Below, in pieces: positions 5,318 to 5,683 of a DNA stretch of 5,683 bases (position 1 is the stretch's first letter; every line of letters begins with the position of its first letter). The notes below the pieces were generated by a model. That model searched no databases. It saw only the letters and a list, made by a program, of their open reading frames with translations, and was not told the origin of the DNA. Source of the DNA: Verrucomicrobia subdivision 6 bacterium BACL9 MAG-120507-bin52 (GTDB lineage: Bacteria > Verrucomicrobiota > Verrucomicrobiia > Methylacidiphilales > Verrucolacustridaceae); the NCBI GenBank assembly GCA_001438005.1, contig LIBO01000070.1:1-5683 (forward strand), given 5' to 3'. The position numbers and the translations under genes are program-made.

Positions 5318-5683
5318 GCCAAAGGTCAGATTTTTCACCCTCTCCGCCCCACAGGCGTTGAGCACATCGATGATTCTCTGGTACGGAGCTTTTTCATTCG
5401 GCCGGATAATGACCGATTGGTCGGGGGCTGCCTCGATTAACGCTTTTAATCTTCCCCGCAACTTGGGCATTTCCCGATCCTCACGACCGTCCACCGTGCT
5501 GTCGTTGAACGTGACCGATCCGTCGGGGGCAACTCGTAAGGTCACCGGGCTTTTGGCCGTGCTGGTCGCGCTGGAGGCTCCCGGAACTTGTACCCCCAAC
5601 TCCGCCTCTTTCACCTGCTTCCCCGCCATCACCATGAAGAAAAGAAGAAGCACAAACATCACGTCCAGCATCGGCGCGATCTG
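5312..5683 (-). CDS. ExbD/TolR-family proton-channel subunit, 5' end beyond right edge
   Basis: An inner-membrane protein that, with an ExbB/TolQ partner, uses the proton motive force to energise TonB-dependent uptake or the Tol-Pal envelope system. The visible 124 codons encode 123 residues plus a TAG stop. The frame stays open through the edge: the four codons before the first visible ATG read QIAP, and QIAPMLDVMFVLLLFFMV is the conserved ExbD membrane segment (E. coli: TPFIDVMLVLLIIFMV). The real start therefore lies outside the window and the ATG at 5671 is internal. D7 of the visible part corresponds to the essential membrane aspartate (D25 in E. coli ExbD). A periplasmic domain follows, ending in a typical SVIIRPNEKAPYQRIIDVLNACG segment. 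The gene converges with efp, with four bases between the stops. ExbD versus TolR cannot be decided without the neighbours, which would lie to the right. Confidence 0.93.
   Translation of the reverse strand, partial: QIAPMLDVMFVLLLFFMVMAGKQVKEAELGVQVPGASSATSTAKSPVTLRVAPDGSVTFNDSTVDGREDREMPKLRGRLKALIEAAPDQSVIIRPNEKAPYQRIIDVLNACGAERVKNLTFGG

Noticed and set aside
5669..5671. ATG at 5671 as the true start of the ExbD/TolR gene
   Set aside because: The frame is open upstream to the window edge and the preceding residues (QIAP) belong to the conserved ExbD motif, so the start lies outside.
1..5683. Search for mobile elements, CRISPR repeats, tRNA or rRNA genes and long tandem repeats
   Set aside because: The window is almost fully occupied by housekeeping coding sequence, and no such signatures were seen by eye on either strand.

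Overview
This window carries seven genes, all of recognisable housekeeping families, packed with almost no intergenic DNA. It comes from a Gram-negative (diderm) bacterium: it encodes lipoprotein-export ABC components (LolD and a LolC/LolE-type permease), a KDO-pathway arabinose-5-phosphate isomerase (KdsD) and an ExbD/TolR energy transducer. The EF-P tip sequence and the gene mix suggest a member of the PVC superphylum, most likely Verrucomicrobiota. That placement is inference only; no marker in the window settles it. The DNA looks moderately GC-rich by eye.

Layout. The left two thirds (1-3655) is one tight minus-strand run, read from right to left: LolC/E-type permease, LolD ATPase, class IV branched-chain aminotransferase (IlvE), McsA-like zinc/UVR protein, then the start of phenylalanyl-tRNA synthetase beta (PheT), which runs off the left edge. 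Successive gaps are 1, 3 and 7 bases and finally a 4-base ATGA overlap, so the five genes are very probably one transcript with translational coupling. A divergent intergenic region of 85 bases (3656-3740) separates this run from a plus-strand pair, kdsD and efp (25-base gap). efp converges with an ExbD/TolR gene on the minus strand, which enters from the right edge. The two stop codons are 4 bases apart and lie within one hairpin.

How the genes relate. The permease and LolD form an inner-membrane machine that releases lipoproteins for outer-membrane delivery. KdsD supplies arabinose-5-phosphate for the LPS core sugar KDO. ExbD belongs to a proton-driven cell-envelope motor. The other genes serve amino-acid supply (IlvE), protein quality control (McsA-like) and translation (PheT, EF-P). 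The window therefore mixes envelope biogenesis and translation rather than forming a single pathway.

I found no phage, transposon, CRISPR array, RNA gene or novel defence-like system. The points most worth checking are: an EF-P whose modified-lysine position is asparagine; a short stretch before the LolD Walker A motif that looks like a compensated pair of indels; pheT separated from pheS and overlapping an mcsA-like gene; and a kdsD start with no Shine-Dalgarno sequence. No stretch of more than 300 bases lacks a gene.
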